A DNA stretch of 64,000 nt from Haloarcula marismortui ATCC 43049 (GCF_000011085.1 NC_006396.1:310001-374000); one strand, 5' to 3'; shown: positions 1 to 9,285, counted from the stretch's first letter. Numbers and translations are program-made. The notes: generated by a model from the letters alone, not told the origin.

Positions 1-1
1 C

Positions 2-403
2 GACTATCGGGTCGAAGCAACGGTTACCGTCCACGAGACACCAGAATCAGTCGATCTGGAGACGAGTGACGACCGAACAGTGCGCTATCTCCACGTCGCA
101 ACGCTCTCGTTCGACCTCGACGGCGAGTCCCGCGACCTCCATGCGTTCCGGCAGGCCGCCGACGAGTCACGGACGCTCTTTGTTCCGTTCCGGGACAAGA
201 CGACCGGGCAACAGAGCTACGACGGCGGCCGATACATGGAACTGGAACCCGACCGCGACCTGAGTGACGGCGACGAGATTACGCTGGATTTCAATCTCGC
301 GTACTCGCCATTCTGTGCCTACAGCGACACCTTCTCCTGTCCGCTCCCGCCGGAGTCAAACTGGCTCGAAACTGCGGTGACGGCCGGGGAGCGGACAGAC
401 TGA
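2..403 (+). CDS. DUF1684 family protein (5' end outside window)
   Basis: The reading frame is open from base 2, so the start lies upstream of the window; an internal GTG at 80 is unlikely to be the true start. The visible 133 residues carry DUF1684 hallmarks: a segment FVPFRDKTTGQQSYDGGRYM followed by YSPFCAYSDTFSCPLPPESN near the C-terminus. The family's biochemical role is not established; members are small soluble proteins in bacteria and haloarchaea. No signal peptide can be judged because the N-terminus is missing. The next gene follows in the same direction after 72 bp. Confidence 0.8.
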   Translation, partial: DYRVEATVTVHETPESVDLETSDDRTVRYLHVATLSFDLDGESRDLHAFRQAADESRTLFVPFRDKTTGQQSYDGGRYMELEPDRDLSDGDEITLDFNLAYSPFCAYSDTFSCPLPPESNWLETAVTAGERTD

Positions 404-475
404 GGCGTCCTTGCCGGCAGTCACGACACCAACACCAAACGAATTGTTTACACATCGCCACGACCAAGACAGTGT

Positions 476-1336
476 ATGGCAACGGCGACCCGCGACCGTC
501 CGATTCTGCAGGCCTTCCAGTACGGGTTTACGCTTTTCTCGGCGCTTTCGCTGGGTGTGATAGGACTCGGGTTCGGATCAGTCCTGCTCCTTACCATCGC
601 TTTTTCCCTGTCACTCGGCGCAGGAGTCCAGATAACCGAAGTACAGACACTGGTTCTTGGGTTGATAACGGTCCAGGGAATCGGCTGCCCGGTCATCGCA
701 TACACGTACATCAAACTCAGGCCGGTGATCAGAGCGAAGCTCCGTGAGGTATTCTCGTATGCGCCAGACACCGGAGCATTCAGTATCGGCATTTCTGTGC
801 CGAGCCTCCGTGAGGTCGGCATCGTCGTGCTGGGCTACGCCAGCGCAATGGGCGGGCTCGTAGTGGTGGCTGTCGTCATCACGGCGCTCGTCTCGATGTT
901 CGGGATAGAACCGGCAACCAATCAGGCAGCGGAGACCGGGATGGAGAACCCCGATGTCCTCCTCCTGTTGATTCCCGCCTCCTTCCTCCTCATCGGCCCG
1001 GGCGAGGAACTGCTGTTCCGCGGCGTCGTTCAGGGCCGCATCCGGGACTACTTCGGCCCGATTTCGGGCGTCGCCATTGCAAGCGTCATTTTCGCTGGCA
1101 TTCACTACCCCGCCCTCAGCGGTGGGTCGGTCACGGGGAAGCTGGTCGCGGTGAGTGCCCTCCTCATTCCATCACTCATCCTCGGCACAACCTATGAGTA
1201 CACGGACAACATCATCGTCCCGTCACTCATCCACGGTGCATACAACGCCACGCTGTTTACTGGTCTGTATGTCACCGTGAAGTTCAGTGGTGAACTCTCG
1301 TCCGCCGCGAACGTCCTCAGTAGCAGCGGGTTCTGA
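476..1336 (+). CDS. CPBP family intramembrane metalloprotease
   Basis: A 286-residue polytopic membrane protein with the CPBP (Abi/CAAX-protease-like) motifs in order: EELLFRG near residue 177, FAGIHY near 205 and HGAYN near 255. In the family the paired Glu, the Arg and the two His residues form the intramembrane active site. Several hydrophobic stretches flank them, consistent with about seven or eight membrane spans. Substrate is unknown; haloarchaea carry many paralogues. The ATG at 476 gives a normal family length. All motif residues are present, so I expect an active enzyme. Confidence 0.88.
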   Translation: MATATRDRPILQAFQYGFTLFSALSLGVIGLGFGSVLLLTIAFSLSLGAGVQITEVQTLVLGLITVQGIGCPVIAYTYIKLRPVIRAKLREVFSYAPDTGAFSIGISVPSLREVGIVVLGYASAMGGLVVVAVVITALVSMFGIEPATNQAAETGMENPDVLLLLIPASFLLIGPGEELLFRGVVQGRIRDYFGPISGVAIASVIFAGIHYPALSGGSVTGKLVAVSALLIPSLILGTTYEYTDNIIVPSLIHGAYNATLFTGLYVTVKFSGELSSAANVLSSSGF

Positions 1337-1585
1337 CCGACCCTGTCACAGCAGGGCCGTGCTGTCTGACGTTTGTAAATCATGTGGTTAGTTTACTGAC
1401 CTTTACACGCAAGGGAAGGTGACATTCGTGTTCGACAAGTATTTCTTAAATCCGGTTTTTGTGACTTTTATACTCTCTAAGACAGAATTAGCATTCTATC
1501 TATCACCCGATTTTTACCCAGAGACAGGCGATACATTGATGCTATTACTTTGAAATGACAACCCTCTTATTGCAGTTTTCGCACA
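1337..1585. other. AT-rich intergenic region
   Basis: About 250 bp of noticeably AT-richer DNA between the CPBP gene and the signalling protein, with no supportable ORF. It contains a TTTTATA stretch near 1466 that could be a TATA box; this would give the downstream gene a leader of about 90 nt. Confidence 0.4.
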
Positions 1586-3247
1586 ATGTTTAAACAGATG
1601 GCTGGTTCAGTGCGTGTCTTACATGTCGATGACGAACCGGACTTTGCCGATCTAACTGCGGCATATCTCGAGCGGACCATGGATTCACTCACCGTCGACA
1701 CCGCGATGCGGGCCGACGAGGTTATCGCGGACCGTCCGCAGGACACGTATGACTGTATCATCAGCGACTACGATATGCCTGGCATGAATGGGCTGGCGTT
1801 CCTCGAACGGATTCGCGAGGACGCACCGAAGCTTCCGTTCATTCTCTATACTGGGAAAGGCAGTGAAGAGATCGCAGCCGAAGCAATCTCCGCAGGTGTT
1901 ACGGACTATATTCAGAAGGAACCGGGAACGTCTCAGTACACGGTGCTAGCGAACCGGGTCCAAAACGCCGTCGAAGCCCGCAGAGACGAACTGCAGGTCA
2001 CGCGTGGGCACCGCGCAATGAACGCGGCTTGGGATGGCATCAGCACGCTGGACCACGAGGGCCGATTCACGTATCTGAACGACGCCTACGCGGCCACGTT
2101 CGGCTACGAGCGCGAGGAGCTTCTGGGCGACCACTGGCAGAAAATCCACTCGGCAGAGGGCCTCGAAACGGTCAATGGTGAAATCCTCCCGGCTGTCGAC
2201 GAGACCGGGACGTGGACGGGTGAGACACTGCTCGAACGCGCCGACGGGACACAGTTCATCGGCGAACACACCGTCGCGAGCATCGAAGATGACGGTGCTG
2301 TCTGCGTGGTCCGTGACCGGACTGACCGCGAAGAACTTGACAAACAACTGCGACACGAGCGCGAACGGTTCCGGCTGCTCGTCGATGCGGTCGAGAATTA
2401 CGCGATATTCCTGCTTGACCCCGACGGTCTCATCCAGTCGTGGAACGTGGGTGCAAAACAGCTCACCCAGTACGAGGAATCTGATATCCTCGGCGAGCAT
2501 GTCTCGACGTTCCACACCGAGAAACAGGTAGCCGACGGCATCCCCGAGCAACTGCTGCAAGAAGCCGAGGAGTGCGGTAAGGCCATCGACCGCGGGCTCC
2601 GGGTTCGGAAGGACGGGAGCACGTTCTGGGCCGATGTGACCGTCACGGCGCTCCAAGAAAACAGCGACGCCCGCGGCTTTGCGAAAGTGATCAAGGACAT
2701 CACGGGGCAGATCGAACGGGAGCGACAGCAGGCAATGGCCGAACGCTACCGGGAGAAACTCTACGAGATCACGAACGATTCGGATCGCCGGTTCGAACAG
2801 CGGTTAGTGGACGTGTTGGAACTCGGTGTCGAGTATCTTGATGTCGACCAGGCCCATCTCGTTGCAATCGACCCTGAGGCGGGAACGCATGAAATAATCG
2901 CCATTAGCGGCGACCCGTCTCTCACTACCCCCGGCGATATCACGTCGCTTTCCGAGACCTACTGCCGACGAACCGTCGACTCCGACGGTCTGCTCTCTAT
3001 CTACAGCGCCGAGCAGCAGGGTCTGGATGACGACCCCGCATACCAGCGGTACGGTATCGGCTGTTACCTCGGTGCGAAGATCGAAGTTGACGGTGAACTG
3101 TTCGGGACGGTCTGTTTCGTTGCTCGTGACCCCCGGTCGGGCCAGTTCAGACAGGACGAACAGGCCTTTGTCGAACTGCTCACCCGCTGGTTCAAGTACG
3201 AACTGAGCCGACGCGATGGACAGATACAGTGGCCGTTAAAAATGTGA
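1586..3247 (+). CDS. Receiver-PAS-PAS-GAF signalling protein without a kinase domain
   Basis: A 553-residue soluble protein. Residues 8-130 are a receiver domain: acidic VDDEPD at 14-19, likely phospho-acceptor Asp61 in SDYDMPG, and TGKGSEE as the switch region. Two PAS domains follow (about 135-250 and 255-375), then a GAF domain (about 390-545). The protein ends after the GAF domain with no HisKA/HATPase and no Bat-type HTH. The next gene is convergent only 68 bp away, so no kinase has been split off by a frameshift. An alternative start is Met5 at 1598. Its output route is unknown; it may act through protein contacts with a separate kinase. Confidence 0.85.
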   Translation: MFKQMAGSVRVLHVDDEPDFADLTAAYLERTMDSLTVDTAMRADEVIADRPQDTYDCIISDYDMPGMNGLAFLERIREDAPKLPFILYTGKGSEEIAAEAISAGVTDYIQKEPGTSQYTVLANRVQNAVEARRDELQVTRGHRAMNAAWDGISTLDHEGRFTYLNDAYAATFGYEREELLGDHWQKIHSAEGLETVNGEILPAVDETGTWTGETLLERADGTQFIGEHTVASIEDDGAVCVVRDRTDREELDKQLRHERERFRLLVDAVENYAIFLLDPDGLIQSWNVGAKQLTQYEESDILGEHVSTFHTEKQVADGIPEQLLQEAEECGKAIDRGLRVRKDGSTFWADVTVTALQENSDARGFAKVIKDITGQIERERQQAMAERYREKLYEITNDSDRRFEQRLVDVLELGVEYLDVDQAHLVAIDPEAGTHEIIAISGDPSLTTPGDITSLSETYCRRTVDSDGLLSIYSAEQQGLDDDPAYQRYGIGCYLGAKIEVDGELFGTVCFVARDPRSGQFRQDEQAFVELLTRWFKYELSRRDGQIQWPLKM

Positions 3248-3315
3248 ACATCTGAAACGTCTCCTTGTCGGGCGACGGCTCGCGCTGACGTACGGCCTGA
3301 TTGATAGCGGGTAGG

Positions 3316-5385
3316 TCAGTCATCGACTGCGGCTTGTTCGGGCTGTCCGGTTTCGGATCCGGAGTCGTATTTCACCTCTATGTACAGCAATGCGACGATG
3401 GTGAGTGTTGCGAGAGTTTGCACGGCAACGGTCATCGGCGCCAGTGGAGCGAACACCGCTGCTCCCGCAGCTACCAGTAACCCGGCGCGGCTCGGCAGCC
3501 TGAGTTGGCCTGAGAAATAGTTGACAATGGCGGTCACGGTGGCGACGAGACCGGTGCCCACGACGACGAACGTAATCGGTGTCGCCGGAACCGACCAGAA
3601 CAACAGACTATCGTTGACGACGAAGATGTACGGGAGAACAAACAGCGGCGCCCCGAGCACGAGCGACTTTCCGGCGGTCCGCCAGAAGTTCCCGCCTGCG
3701 ACCCGTGCCGTGACGAGGCAGGCGATGGCAACCGGCGGCGTCAGCGCCGAGAGAATTGCGAAGTAGAACACAAAGAAATGGGCAGCGAGCAGGTCGATGC
3801 CAGCCTCGGTCAGTGCTGGTGCGATCAGCAGCACGGCCGTGATGTAGGCCGCGACGGTCGGCATCCCGAGACCAAAGAGAAGCGCGGCGACCATCGCGAA
3901 CATGAGCAACAGCGCGAGCACGCCACCCGAGAGTTCAACGAGGCTGGAAGCGAACACCTGCGTGAACCCGGTGAGGTTCAACACACCGACAAAGATGTTC
4001 ATCACGCCCAGCGACACCGCGATCGGGGCTGCGTTCTCCATCCCGCGGCCCAGGCCATCCAGAGTGTCCACGAGAAAATCGCGGATCCCGTAGCCATCGC
4101 GGAAAAAGATCCCCTGAACGAACGCAGCCGGGAACGCGGACATGATCGAGAGGAAGCCTGCGTACAACGGGTCGTACAGAAGGATGACCAGTGCGTACAG
4201 GAGCACGGCCAGCGGGACCCACAGCGCGAGTCCCTCGACGATCAGGTTACGAACCGATATCTGCCCGAACGAAACAGCGGTTGTCGTCCGACCGAAGATC
4301 GCATTTAGTGCGTTTTTCCGATCCTTGTCGACCGTTTCGACGTCGGTCAGTTCGTCCTCATCAATCTCGCTTGTGAGCCCTTCCTTGATCGTCGTCATGT
4401 GGACACCGATTGCGACCGTCCCGTAGAAGAGGAGTGCCGGCAGAAATCCGACAACGATAATCCGCAGGTAGCTCGTCCCAGTTATTTCGGCCATTATGAA
4501 TGCCGCCGCACCCATGATTGGTGGCATAATCTGGCCGCCGCTGGAAGCCACCGCCTCGTAGGCCGCTGCGGTATCTCTGTCGAGCCCGTGACGCTTGAGT
4601 AACGGAATGGTAAACGCGCCCGTCGTCGCCGCATTGGCGGCCGCACTGCCATTAACCGACCCCATGCCCATGCTTGCGACCGTTGTCATCTGCGCTAACC
4701 CGGACCGGACCTGCTTGCCGATCAGCGTTCCAACCTGGACAAAATACTCCAGCGCACCGTACGCTTCCAGCAGTCCCGCAAGGATCATGAAAATAATAAT
4801 GAATGTCCCCGAAACCTCGACAATGACGCCGAAAACGCCGCTACCGAACTCAACCGTCAGGCCCTGCACGAGCCGTTCGGCCTGAACCCCGTTGTGGTTC
4901 AAAATCCCCGGGAAGTACGGGCCATACAGCGCATACGCAAGGCCAACTACCCCGACCAGCGACAGCATTGGACCGTAAACCCGCCGGCAAACATCCAACA
5001 ACAGCAGGATGAGCAACAGCCCCATGAATAAGTCGAGGTCGGTGTATATCCCGAGTTGCTCGTAGACGATGCGGTTGAAGGCGATAAAGAGGTAGCCGGC
5101 GACGACGGCCGAGAGAGCGGCCTCAAGTAGTGTCGCGTAGTTTCCGAATCGCTCCCGACGTGTCTTGGGTTCGGGTTCAAATGCGAGGACAGCCGCTCCG
5201 ACAAGCATGAAGCCGAGGTGGGCGATTTTGTGCTGGTCCTGTTCGAACGGAAACAGCTGGGTAAACCAGAGGTGATAGGCCGTCGAGGCGATTCCCAAGG
5301 CTATCAGGAACCCGTACTTGCCCATGCGTACCCGGTCGGGACCGACCCAGCCCCCGGGTGGGTTTTCCCCCGTCATGGCTGGCAT
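3316..5385 (-). CDS. TRAP transporter fused permease (DctQM-like, TAXI type)
   Basis: A 689-residue protein with many membrane spans, matching fused TRAP permeases in which the small DctQ-like subunit precedes the large DctM-like subunit. The DctM part is recognisable from the Gly/Ala-rich stretch MGMGSVNGSAAANAATTGAF and later GLGMPTVAAYI. TRAP systems import organic acids or amino acids using an ion gradient; in haloarchaea Na+ coupling is likely. The gene follows the TAXI binding protein by 36 bp in the same direction, so the two form one operon. Substrate cannot be read from sequence. Met4 is an alternative start. Confidence 0.92.
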   Translation of the reverse strand: MPAMTGENPPGGWVGPDRVRMGKYGFLIALGIASTAYHLWFTQLFPFEQDQHKIAHLGFMLVGAAVLAFEPEPKTRRERFGNYATLLEAALSAVVAGYLFIAFNRIVYEQLGIYTDLDLFMGLLLILLLLDVCRRVYGPMLSLVGVVGLAYALYGPYFPGILNHNGVQAERLVQGLTVEFGSGVFGVIVEVSGTFIIIFMILAGLLEAYGALEYFVQVGTLIGKQVRSGLAQMTTVASMGMGSVNGSAAANAATTGAFTIPLLKRHGLDRDTAAAYEAVASSGGQIMPPIMGAAAFIMAEITGTSYLRIIVVGFLPALLFYGTVAIGVHMTTIKEGLTSEIDEDELTDVETVDKDRKNALNAIFGRTTTAVSFGQISVRNLIVEGLALWVPLAVLLYALVILLYDPLYAGFLSIMSAFPAAFVQGIFFRDGYGIRDFLVDTLDGLGRGMENAAPIAVSLGVMNIFVGVLNLTGFTQVFASSLVELSGGVLALLLMFAMVAALLFGLGMPTVAAYITAVLLIAPALTEAGIDLLAAHFFVFYFAILSALTPPVAIACLVTARVAGGNFWRTAGKSLVLGAPLFVLPYIFVVNDSLLFWSVPATPITFVVVGTGLVATVTAIVNYFSGQLRLPSRAGLLVAAGAAVFAPLAPMTVAVQTLATLTIVALLYIEVKYDSGSETGQPEQAAVDD

Positions 5386-5421
5386 CGATGGGGGAGCCGG
5401 AGGAGATACGGGTAGCCCGCG

Positions 5422-6570
5422 TTACCCCTCATATTCCTCAAGTGTGGTTAGTCCGTCCTTCCACAGACCCTGTTCCTTGTAGTACTTCTCCGCGCCGGGA
5501 TGGACTGGTGCGTTCGGCGAGGGAAGTAAGAATTCCTGCGCGAAGTCCGGGCCGGCGCGCGAGAGCACCGAACTCGCTTCACGGACCGCGCCAATGTCTT
5601 CCATGACCGTGCGTACGAACTCGTAGCCCAGTTCCTCTGATACCTCGGCCGGGAAGATCGTCTCGTAGCCGACACCGACTGCCGGAATGGAGTCCATTCG
5701 AATATCCTGCCCGTCCCAGAGGCTGGCGGGCGTCTCGATATACGTGTAGGGCAGGTCGGAGTTGGCCAGATCTGACTGGTCGAACTCCCAATTGACGACC
5801 GCAACATCGGCCTGGGCGCTGGCTTCCTGCGCCCATCCGGTCAGGACCTCGCGGCTGACCCCGTAGACCATCATCATATCGAGGCGGCCGTCTGCGAACT
5901 GTGCCCCTTGATCTCCCCAGCTCATTGACTGGAGGTCGTACTTGTCCTCGACATTGTCGATCCCGGACAGTCGGAACCCGTCAAGCCCGGCAAAGAAGTT
6001 CGTCCCGCCGCGCTGGCCGAACGCCATCGATACCGATCCGTCCTGGGGAATGTCAGATACTGTCTCGATGCCCGCCAGTGCGTCGTCAGTTCGTCTGACG
6101 AGGTAATACTCCAGAGTCATGAACGGTAGCACCTGGGTCATCGTCTTACCGACTGGTTCCCCATAGGGGTCTCCCCCACTGTTCGAGCGTGCGACTGCCC
6201 AGTCAGTACTCTGGGCGACATCGATGTCTCCCTGAGCGATTAACCGAGGGTTTGCCGCGGTCCCGCCGGTGGTCTGGGCGCTCATGCTGATGTTGCTTGA
6301 CTTGTCGGAGATCAGCTGTGCCATCGCTACCCCTGATGCGTGAGTCGCTGTCTCCGGTCCCGACGTCCCAATTGTCCAGCTTGTACTGCCGCCACTGCCA
6401 TCACTCCCATCACTACCACCGCTCTCGCCGCCACTGTCGCCACCACCGCCGCCATCGCCACTACCGCTATCCCCACCACAGCCAGCGAGGCCTGCCAGGC
6501 CAGCTGTGCCGACCATTTTCAAGAAGCTACGCCGCTTGGAAACCAGACTATGTTTATCGTTCCTGAACAT
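5422..6570 (-). CDS. TAXI family TRAP solute-binding lipoprotein
   Basis: A 382-residue exported protein. The N-terminus has a Tat motif KRRSFLK (Arg13-Arg14), a short hydrophobic segment and a lipobox LAGC with Cys31, then a linker of about 30 Gly/Ser/Asp residues typical of haloarchaeal lipoproteins. The mature part has TAXI features (SWTIGTSGPETATHASG at the start and repeated GTNFFAG-like segments). It should deliver ligand to the fused permease encoded 36 bp downstream. A TATA box at 6603-6612 lies 33-42 nt before the ATG, giving a very short leader. Ligand is unknown; glutamate or other small acids are family precedents. Confidence 0.92.
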   Translation of the reverse strand: MFRNDKHSLVSKRRSFLKMVGTAGLAGLAGCGGDSGSGDGGGGGDSGGESGGSDGSDGSGGSTSWTIGTSGPETATHASGVAMAQLISDKSSNISMSAQTTGGTAANPRLIAQGDIDVAQSTDWAVARSNSGGDPYGEPVGKTMTQVLPFMTLEYYLVRRTDDALAGIETVSDIPQDGSVSMAFGQRGGTNFFAGLDGFRLSGIDNVEDKYDLQSMSWGDQGAQFADGRLDMMMVYGVSREVLTGWAQEASAQADVAVVNWEFDQSDLANSDLPYTYIETPASLWDGQDIRMDSIPAVGVGYETIFPAEVSEELGYEFVRTVMEDIGAVREASSVLSRAGPDFAQEFLLPSPNAPVHPGAEKYYKEQGLWKDGLTTLEEYEG

Positions 6571-6602
6571 TATCTAATCTACAAATATGATGTCAACCAA
6601 AC

Positions 6603-6612
6603 AATATTTAAA
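6603..6612 (-). promoter_or_regulatory. TATA box of the TAXI-TRAP operon
   Basis: On the minus strand the sequence reads TTTAAATATT, centred about 37 nt before the ATG at 6570. This spacing fits an archaeal promoter producing a nearly leaderless mRNA. Confidence 0.6.
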
Positions 6613-6945
6613 TGTTACTGCAAATACTTTTGTCGTACTGGGATCGACCGTGAGAAAATACGACGCAACCCTGAGTGAATCATTACCCCTCGAACGATAG
6701 TGGTCGCCTAACGATATTACTGAGGCTGTAAAAATGACAGACATGGGTCTACTCGATGGCCATAGTCCCGGGAGCACCGGCATCAATTATTCCTGAATAT
6801 CCGACTAACAGGGTGCAACTACGAAAATACCTGCCTCAGTGACACACTAGAGCCAATGTGGACAGTGTCAGTACTATTTCAGACGTACCCACTAACACAC
6901 TCGAAATGTACGCCCGGAACACTAACGTCCGGCATCATCCTCGGC
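6613..6945. other. Intergenic region before the structured RNA
   Basis: About 330 bp without a supportable gene. The left part is AT-rich promoter DNA of the TRAP operon. A CGAAATGTA stretch at 6902-6910, 36 nt before the structured block, resembles a weak BRE/TATA element and could drive plus-strand transcription of that block. Confidence 0.35.
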
Positions 6946-7221
6946 GGTGTGCCACGTCAGCCGGCAAACCCTCGTGCCGGGCGGGTCGCCGGATACGGCG
7001 ACCGATTGCGCGAGCGGCGTCAGCCGCGAGCGCGGGTGATTACGGCGTAATCACCGAACGCCCAGACGGTGCAACCGTCTGGCGGGTCGTTGAATAACGA
7101 CCAGATGCGGTGTGAACCGCGGTCATGTCGCGTGCCCGGGTTCTCCGGGTCGTCATTGTCCCGGTGACGGGTCTCAGCCGGGGATTAAAGGCACGCAGCC
7201 GTAGTTAGCCGGTCGCACACC
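6946..7221 (+). ncRNA. Candidate structured non-coding RNA with tandem hairpins
   Basis: No protein gene fits this 276-bp stretch, but nearly every base falls in a stem. GGTGTGC at 6946-6952 pairs with GCACACC at 7215-7221 and closes the unit. Inside, in order: 6961-6980 (6 bp), 6984-7003 (8 bp, GATA loop), 7008-7033 (4 bp, tandem GA/AG, 5 bp, GTCA loop), 7035-7055 (9 bp), 7062-7082 (9 bp), 7085-7102 (7 bp, GAAT loop), 7107-7120 (5 bp, GTGA loop), and an arm closed by 7130-7135 with 7191-7196 that includes CCCG-GTGA-CGGG at 7160-7171. Two GNRA loops and the sheared GA pairs make sense only on the plus strand. I could not match it to SRP RNA or RNase P RNA; their conserved cores are absent. 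Confidence 0.6.
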
Positions 7222-7233
7222 TAAGGGTGACGT

Positions 7234-8592
7234 TCAGACGGCGTAGTCGTCCTCGCGCAGTTGGACGTACTTGCCGTTGCGGGAGGAGAACTTCCCCCAT
7301 TTGTAAGCCAGAACCATCTTGATGCCGTTGTAGCCGCCACGGAGCGCCGCATCGGCCTTGATTCCGCGGGCGTCCATCAGGTCGTTGGCGGTCCTAAAGG
7401 CTCGGTCCCAGTCGCCGGGTCGCCAGTCCCGAACCATGTCCGCGAAGGTGACGTTCCGGAGGATTTCGTCGCCGATGGCGTCGTGCCAGGCGTCGTTGTA
7501 CCGTTCGAGGCGGTCGTTCGCGGCGAGGCGGCCGGCGATTTTTCCGGTGCGAACGGCGACGTGGTCGCCGCCCTCGTGGAACGCCGAGGTGGTCCCCATT
7601 GCCCCACCGGCCACAGCGATGCCAGCACCCACTGGGGATTCTATCGGCCGGGTCGAGGAGATGGGGTACGTTTCGGTCCCCTTCGATTTCCCGCGCTCTT
7701 CGACGAGCGGGAAGTCGTCGAGGTCGTACGCCTGAAACTCCCGTTCGAGCAGTCGCTCGATGTACTGCCGGCCCTGCGGGATGCTGTCGTCGCTCGCGTT
7801 GAGGAGGTCCCACTCGGCACTGTCGTAGGCGTCAATATCCAGCCCGATGGGCATCGTCAGACCGATGCGGGCGACGGAATTGTCGTTCGGGAAAATCCAC
7901 GGGTACGCCGTGTGACCGGGCATAATGCCCCACCAGAACTCGATGAACTCCGGTGTGAACAGCTCCTCTGGCATCCGGCGGTGCTCTTGATAGGCGATGT
8001 GGTTGACCTTGTTCGACGGCATGATATCGGCCATCGTCTGTCCGGCCGGGAGGAACTGGTCGAGCGTGCCGCCGGTGATAGTCCGCTGTGGGCCGTCGGC
8101 GAGAATCACGTACTCGGCGGCGATGTCTTCGCCGTTGGCCAGCCGGACGGTGTGTCGCGGCGAATTCCGGAGGTCTGTCTCGACGCTGGTGACGCTGACG
8201 CCGACGCGGTAGTCTGCGCCCGCGTCCGTCGCCCGCTCACGAAGCCAGTCGTCGAACCGCGCTCGATGGAAGGTAATGCCGAAGCCGTCAGCGCTGGAAC
8301 TGATACCGGTCTCGGTAAGCGTCATCTCCGTCGAGGGGCCGTAGAACTTCGCCCCGTCGAGTTCGCTCAACACCACGTCTTCGGGGAACTCCGACCGCGG
8401 GATATCCATGATGTCGAACCAGTAATCGAGCAACCCGGCGGCGTCCGTCGAGTCCGGCCCCGTCCCCTCGCGGTCGGCTCTGGGGACCCCCTTTTCGAGG
8501 AGGACGGCGTCGGCCCCGTGGTTGGCTGCAGCCTCGGCCGCCGACGACCCGGCCGGGCCACCACCCACAATGGCGACGTCTACGTGTTCCAT
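7234..8592 (-). CDS. Geranylgeranyl reductase-like FAD-dependent oxidoreductase
   Basis: A 452-residue flavoprotein. The N-terminus has the dinucleotide-binding motif GGGPAGSSAAE at residues 10-20. Mid-protein AYPWIFPNDNSVARIGL matches the Y-x-W-x-F-P motif of the geranylgeranyl reductase family, which saturates isoprenoid chains of archaeal lipids or quinones; AVAGGAMG is the second FAD contact. The specific substrate is not determinable; haloarchaea have several paralogues that act on phospholipids, menaquinone or carotenoid-like chains. The gene stands alone. Its stop lies 12 bp from the convergent structured-RNA block. Confidence 0.82.
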   Translation of the reverse strand: MEHVDVAIVGGGPAGSSAAEAAANHGADAVLLEKGVPRADREGTGPDSTDAAGLLDYWFDIMDIPRSEFPEDVVLSELDGAKFYGPSTEMTLTETGISSSADGFGITFHRARFDDWLRERATDAGADYRVGVSVTSVETDLRNSPRHTVRLANGEDIAAEYVILADGPQRTITGGTLDQFLPAGQTMADIMPSNKVNHIAYQEHRRMPEELFTPEFIEFWWGIMPGHTAYPWIFPNDNSVARIGLTMPIGLDIDAYDSAEWDLLNASDDSIPQGRQYIERLLEREFQAYDLDDFPLVEERGKSKGTETYPISSTRPIESPVGAGIAVAGGAMGTTSAFHEGGDHVAVRTGKIAGRLAANDRLERYNDAWHDAIGDEILRNVTFADMVRDWRPGDWDRAFRTANDLMDARGIKADAALRGGYNGIKMVLAYKWGKFSSRNGKYVQLREDDYAV

Positions 8593-8688
8593 ACCCGCTA
8601 CGGTGTCCCGCGCCCGCTAAAACCTATTGTCTTGCATCGAAACTGGGGTCTGACGCGCTCACCTGACTGAACTGGAACGCACTGTGCC

Positions 8689-9210
8689 CTACGACTCGGA
8701 CACTGCGTCGGCGAGTGATACGTCGTGTTGTTCCAGCCGTTCGACGGCCCGCTTGTACGCGTCGCTCTCCGCGAGTGCCGTTGCCCGTACTGCGTCAGCG
8801 ACTGTGTCTCGTCGGTCGGCAAGTCCCAGGAGTTCCCGACGTTCCGTCTCGTATTCGCACCGGCGCTGAACTGCCGAGAGTACCGACAACAGGGTATCCC
8901 GGTCGGCGGGCTTTCTGAGATACGAATCGACGGGAATGTCCAGAATATCCACGTCAGGCTTGACGCTGCTTATCATCACGACCGCAGGGGTAACTGACCG
9001 CTGTCGGAGCTTTTCGGCGACCGTTTCGCCGCTCAGTTTCGGCATCTGTCGGTCCAGCAGTACCGCATCGATTGAGTCGTCAATCCGCTGTAACCCTGTA
9101 CGGCCGTCACCGGCCTCTATAACCTCGTATTCTTCCGGAAGCCAAAGTTTGTAGAGCTGTCTATAGTCCGTATCGTCATCAATTACCGCAACGCTCGTCG
9201 GTCTCCCCAT
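8689..9210 (-). CDS. Response regulator with HalX C-terminal domain
   Basis: A 173-residue protein: receiver domain at residues 5-115 with acidic Asp11-Asp12, phospho-acceptor Asp53 in LLDRQMP and Lys in YLRKPAD, followed by a HalX domain (about 115-165), a helical module found mainly in haloarchaea. HalX has no proven DNA-binding role, so output is unclear. No kinase gene is adjacent. The region upstream is AT-rich and contains an inverted repeat that may be regulatory. Confidence 0.88.
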   Translation of the reverse strand: MGRPTSVAVIDDDTDYRQLYKLWLPEEYEVIEAGDGRTGLQRIDDSIDAVLLDRQMPKLSGETVAEKLRQRSVTPAVVMISSVKPDVDILDIPVDSYLRKPADRDTLLSVLSAVQRRCEYETERRELLGLADRRDTVADAVRATALAESDAYKRAVERLEQHDVSLADAVSES

Positions 9211-9266
9211 TCCTTCGAAGTTCTACGTTGGTCATCCTACAAATATGCTAAGATATCGGTATACTA

Positions 9267-9285
9267 TTAGTACAAATTTTACTAA
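9267..9285. promoter_or_regulatory. Inverted repeat upstream of the HalX regulator
   Basis: TTAGTA and TACTAA arms separated by 7 bases, 57-75 nt before the response-regulator start and within an AT-rich promoter region. It could be an operator, but six-base arms also arise by chance. Confidence 0.3.

Noticed and set aside
6946-7221. SRP RNA or RNase P RNA as identity for the structured block
   Set aside because: The SRP helix 8 core (GGAAGG/AGCA-type) and the RNase P GGAAAGUC/ACAGAA-type cores were not found on either strand.
7261-8670. 469-residue plus-strand ORF opposite the GGR-like gene
   Set aside because: Antisense shadow; the minus strand has clear FAD-binding and GGR motifs.
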